From contig JACCZA010000345.1 in the NCBI GenBank assembly GCA_013696185.1, forward strand, positions 1 through 5,109: DNA of 5,109 nt, given 5' to 3'. This document shows, piece by piece, positions 4,699 through 5,109 of this stretch. The stretch is from Actinomycetota bacterium. Lineage in GTDB: Bacteria > Actinomycetota > Thermoleophilia > Gaiellales > Gaiellaceae. Under the pieces are notes generated by a model, which did not search any database, was not told where the DNA came from, and saw nothing but the letters and a program-made list of their open reading frames with translations. The translations under genes were made by a program, and so were the position numbers. Positions within the stretch are counted from its first letter, which is position 1; each line of letters starts with the position of its first letter.

Positions 4699-5109
4699 TC
4701 AGAGGCAGGGGTCGGCCGAGAACGCCTGGTGTCCACGGCCGGGGGCACAGCGCTGGGTGAAGCGAGCCGAGCGGAGCCGCCAGCGCCCTCCGGGCCGCGA
4801 CTCGAGCGCGAGCACGTAGCGGATCGCGCTGATCGAGTCGTCTCGCGCTCGGGCGATCGTCGTCGTCACCACGACCCGATCGCGTCCGTCGCGCCGCTCG
4901 AGCGTGGCGACGGAGGTCATGTACACGTCGAGCCGGTCCCGTCCGAGAAAGCGCGCCGCGACGGCGAGCGGGGAGCGGGCCCAGGCTCCGCCCGCCCGCT
5001 CGAGGCGGGCGTTGAAGCGAGCGACGGGAAGGACGCCGGCCCGCCCGCTCGTCGCCGGCGGCCCGCCTCGAGGGCGGGCGGTGGCGCGGCTCGTCGTCGC
5101 GGCCTCCTC
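4699..5109 (-). CDS. C-terminal part of an uncharacterised, probably exported protein with Cys-flanked tail
   Basis: The frame is open from the window edge to a TGA at 4699-4701 and gives 136 residues; the N-terminus lies outside. A Thr/Ala/Arg/Pro/Gly-rich stretch of about 25 residues looks like a linker. It is followed by a compact domain: helix-rich VARFNARLERAGGAWARSP, then FLGRDRLDVYMTSVATLE, then two predicted strands (DRVVVTTTIARA; ISAIRYVLALES) and a Trp-containing RWRLRSARF strand. The order of helices followed by strands resembles small SnoaL/NTF2-like folds, though this is a weak guess. The tail CAPGRGHQAFSADPC holds the only two cysteines, placed to form a disulfide, which together with the linker suggests a location outside the membrane. 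I believe similar tails occur in unnamed actinomycete proteins but cannot verify that. An internal GTG at 4926 could be called as the start, but coding continues well upstream of it. Confidence 0.7.
   Translation of the reverse strand, partial: EEAATTSRATARPRGGPPATSGRAGVLPVARFNARLERAGGAWARSPLAVAARFLGRDRLDVYMTSVATLERRDGRDRVVVTTTIARARDDSISAIRYVLALESRPGGRWRLRSARFTQRCAPGRGHQAFSADPCL
4993..5079. repeat. Two similar 19-bp palindromes centred on TCGAG
   Basis: CGCCCGC-TCGAG-GCGGGCG (4993-5011) and GCCCGCC-TCGAG-GGCGGGC (5061-5079) are perfect 7-bp inverted repeats with the same 5-base centre, 68 bases apart. Both lie within the coding sequence of the right-edge gene but in different codon phases, so the likeness is not caused by repeated amino acids. 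In DNA this rich in GC the pairing may be chance. Confidence 0.35.

Noticed and set aside
4209..4748. Minus-strand frame with an ATG at 4652 as an alternative glycosyltransferase start.
   Set aside because: The ATG is in a different frame from the membrane protein and its product has shadow composition.

Overview
The window is about 70% GC by eye, uses GC-ending codons and has near-continuous coding. It suggests a high-GC actinomycete-type bacterium. The style of the IF-1, the bacterial topoisomerase IB and the secreted-looking protein at the right edge would fit the Thermoleophilia, but that placement is inference and no marker here settles it. I see no mobile element, CRISPR array, tRNA or rRNA, and no gene-free stretch longer than about 150 bases.

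Layout: on the plus strand, the last 18 codons of an unidentified gene (1-57) overlap by four bases (ATGA) the start of a complete response regulator-diguanylate cyclase (54-1037). Everything else is on the minus strand. Read in the direction of transcription, from right to left, it is: the 3' part of a gene for a probably exported uncharacterised protein with a Cys-rich tail (4699-5109); a polytopic membrane glycosyltransferase of the GT39/PMT_2 type (3106-4611); a poxvirus-like bacterial DNA topoisomerase IB (1980-3035, GTG start); a 70-residue acidic disordered protein (1713-1925); a cold-shock protein (1352-1561); and translation initiation factor IF-1 (1044-1265). IF-1 converges on the diguanylate cyclase with only 6 bases between the stop codons.

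How they work together: the csp and infA genes form the most coherent unit. Both products bind single-stranded RNA or the ribosome through an OB fold. A 40-nt hairpin lies between them, ending 23 nt before infA, which leaves no room for a separate infA promoter after the hairpin. The glycosyltransferase, topoisomerase and small acidic gene are collinear with gaps of 54-87 bases, but no functional link between them is evident. The diguanylate cyclase has an intact phosphoacceptor and c-di-GMP inhibitory site; its signalling partner is presumably the truncated upstream gene.

I did not find a clear new multi-gene system. The points most worth a second look are the csp-hairpin-infA arrangement, the small disordered protein, and the conserved-looking Cys-flanked tail of the right-edge protein.
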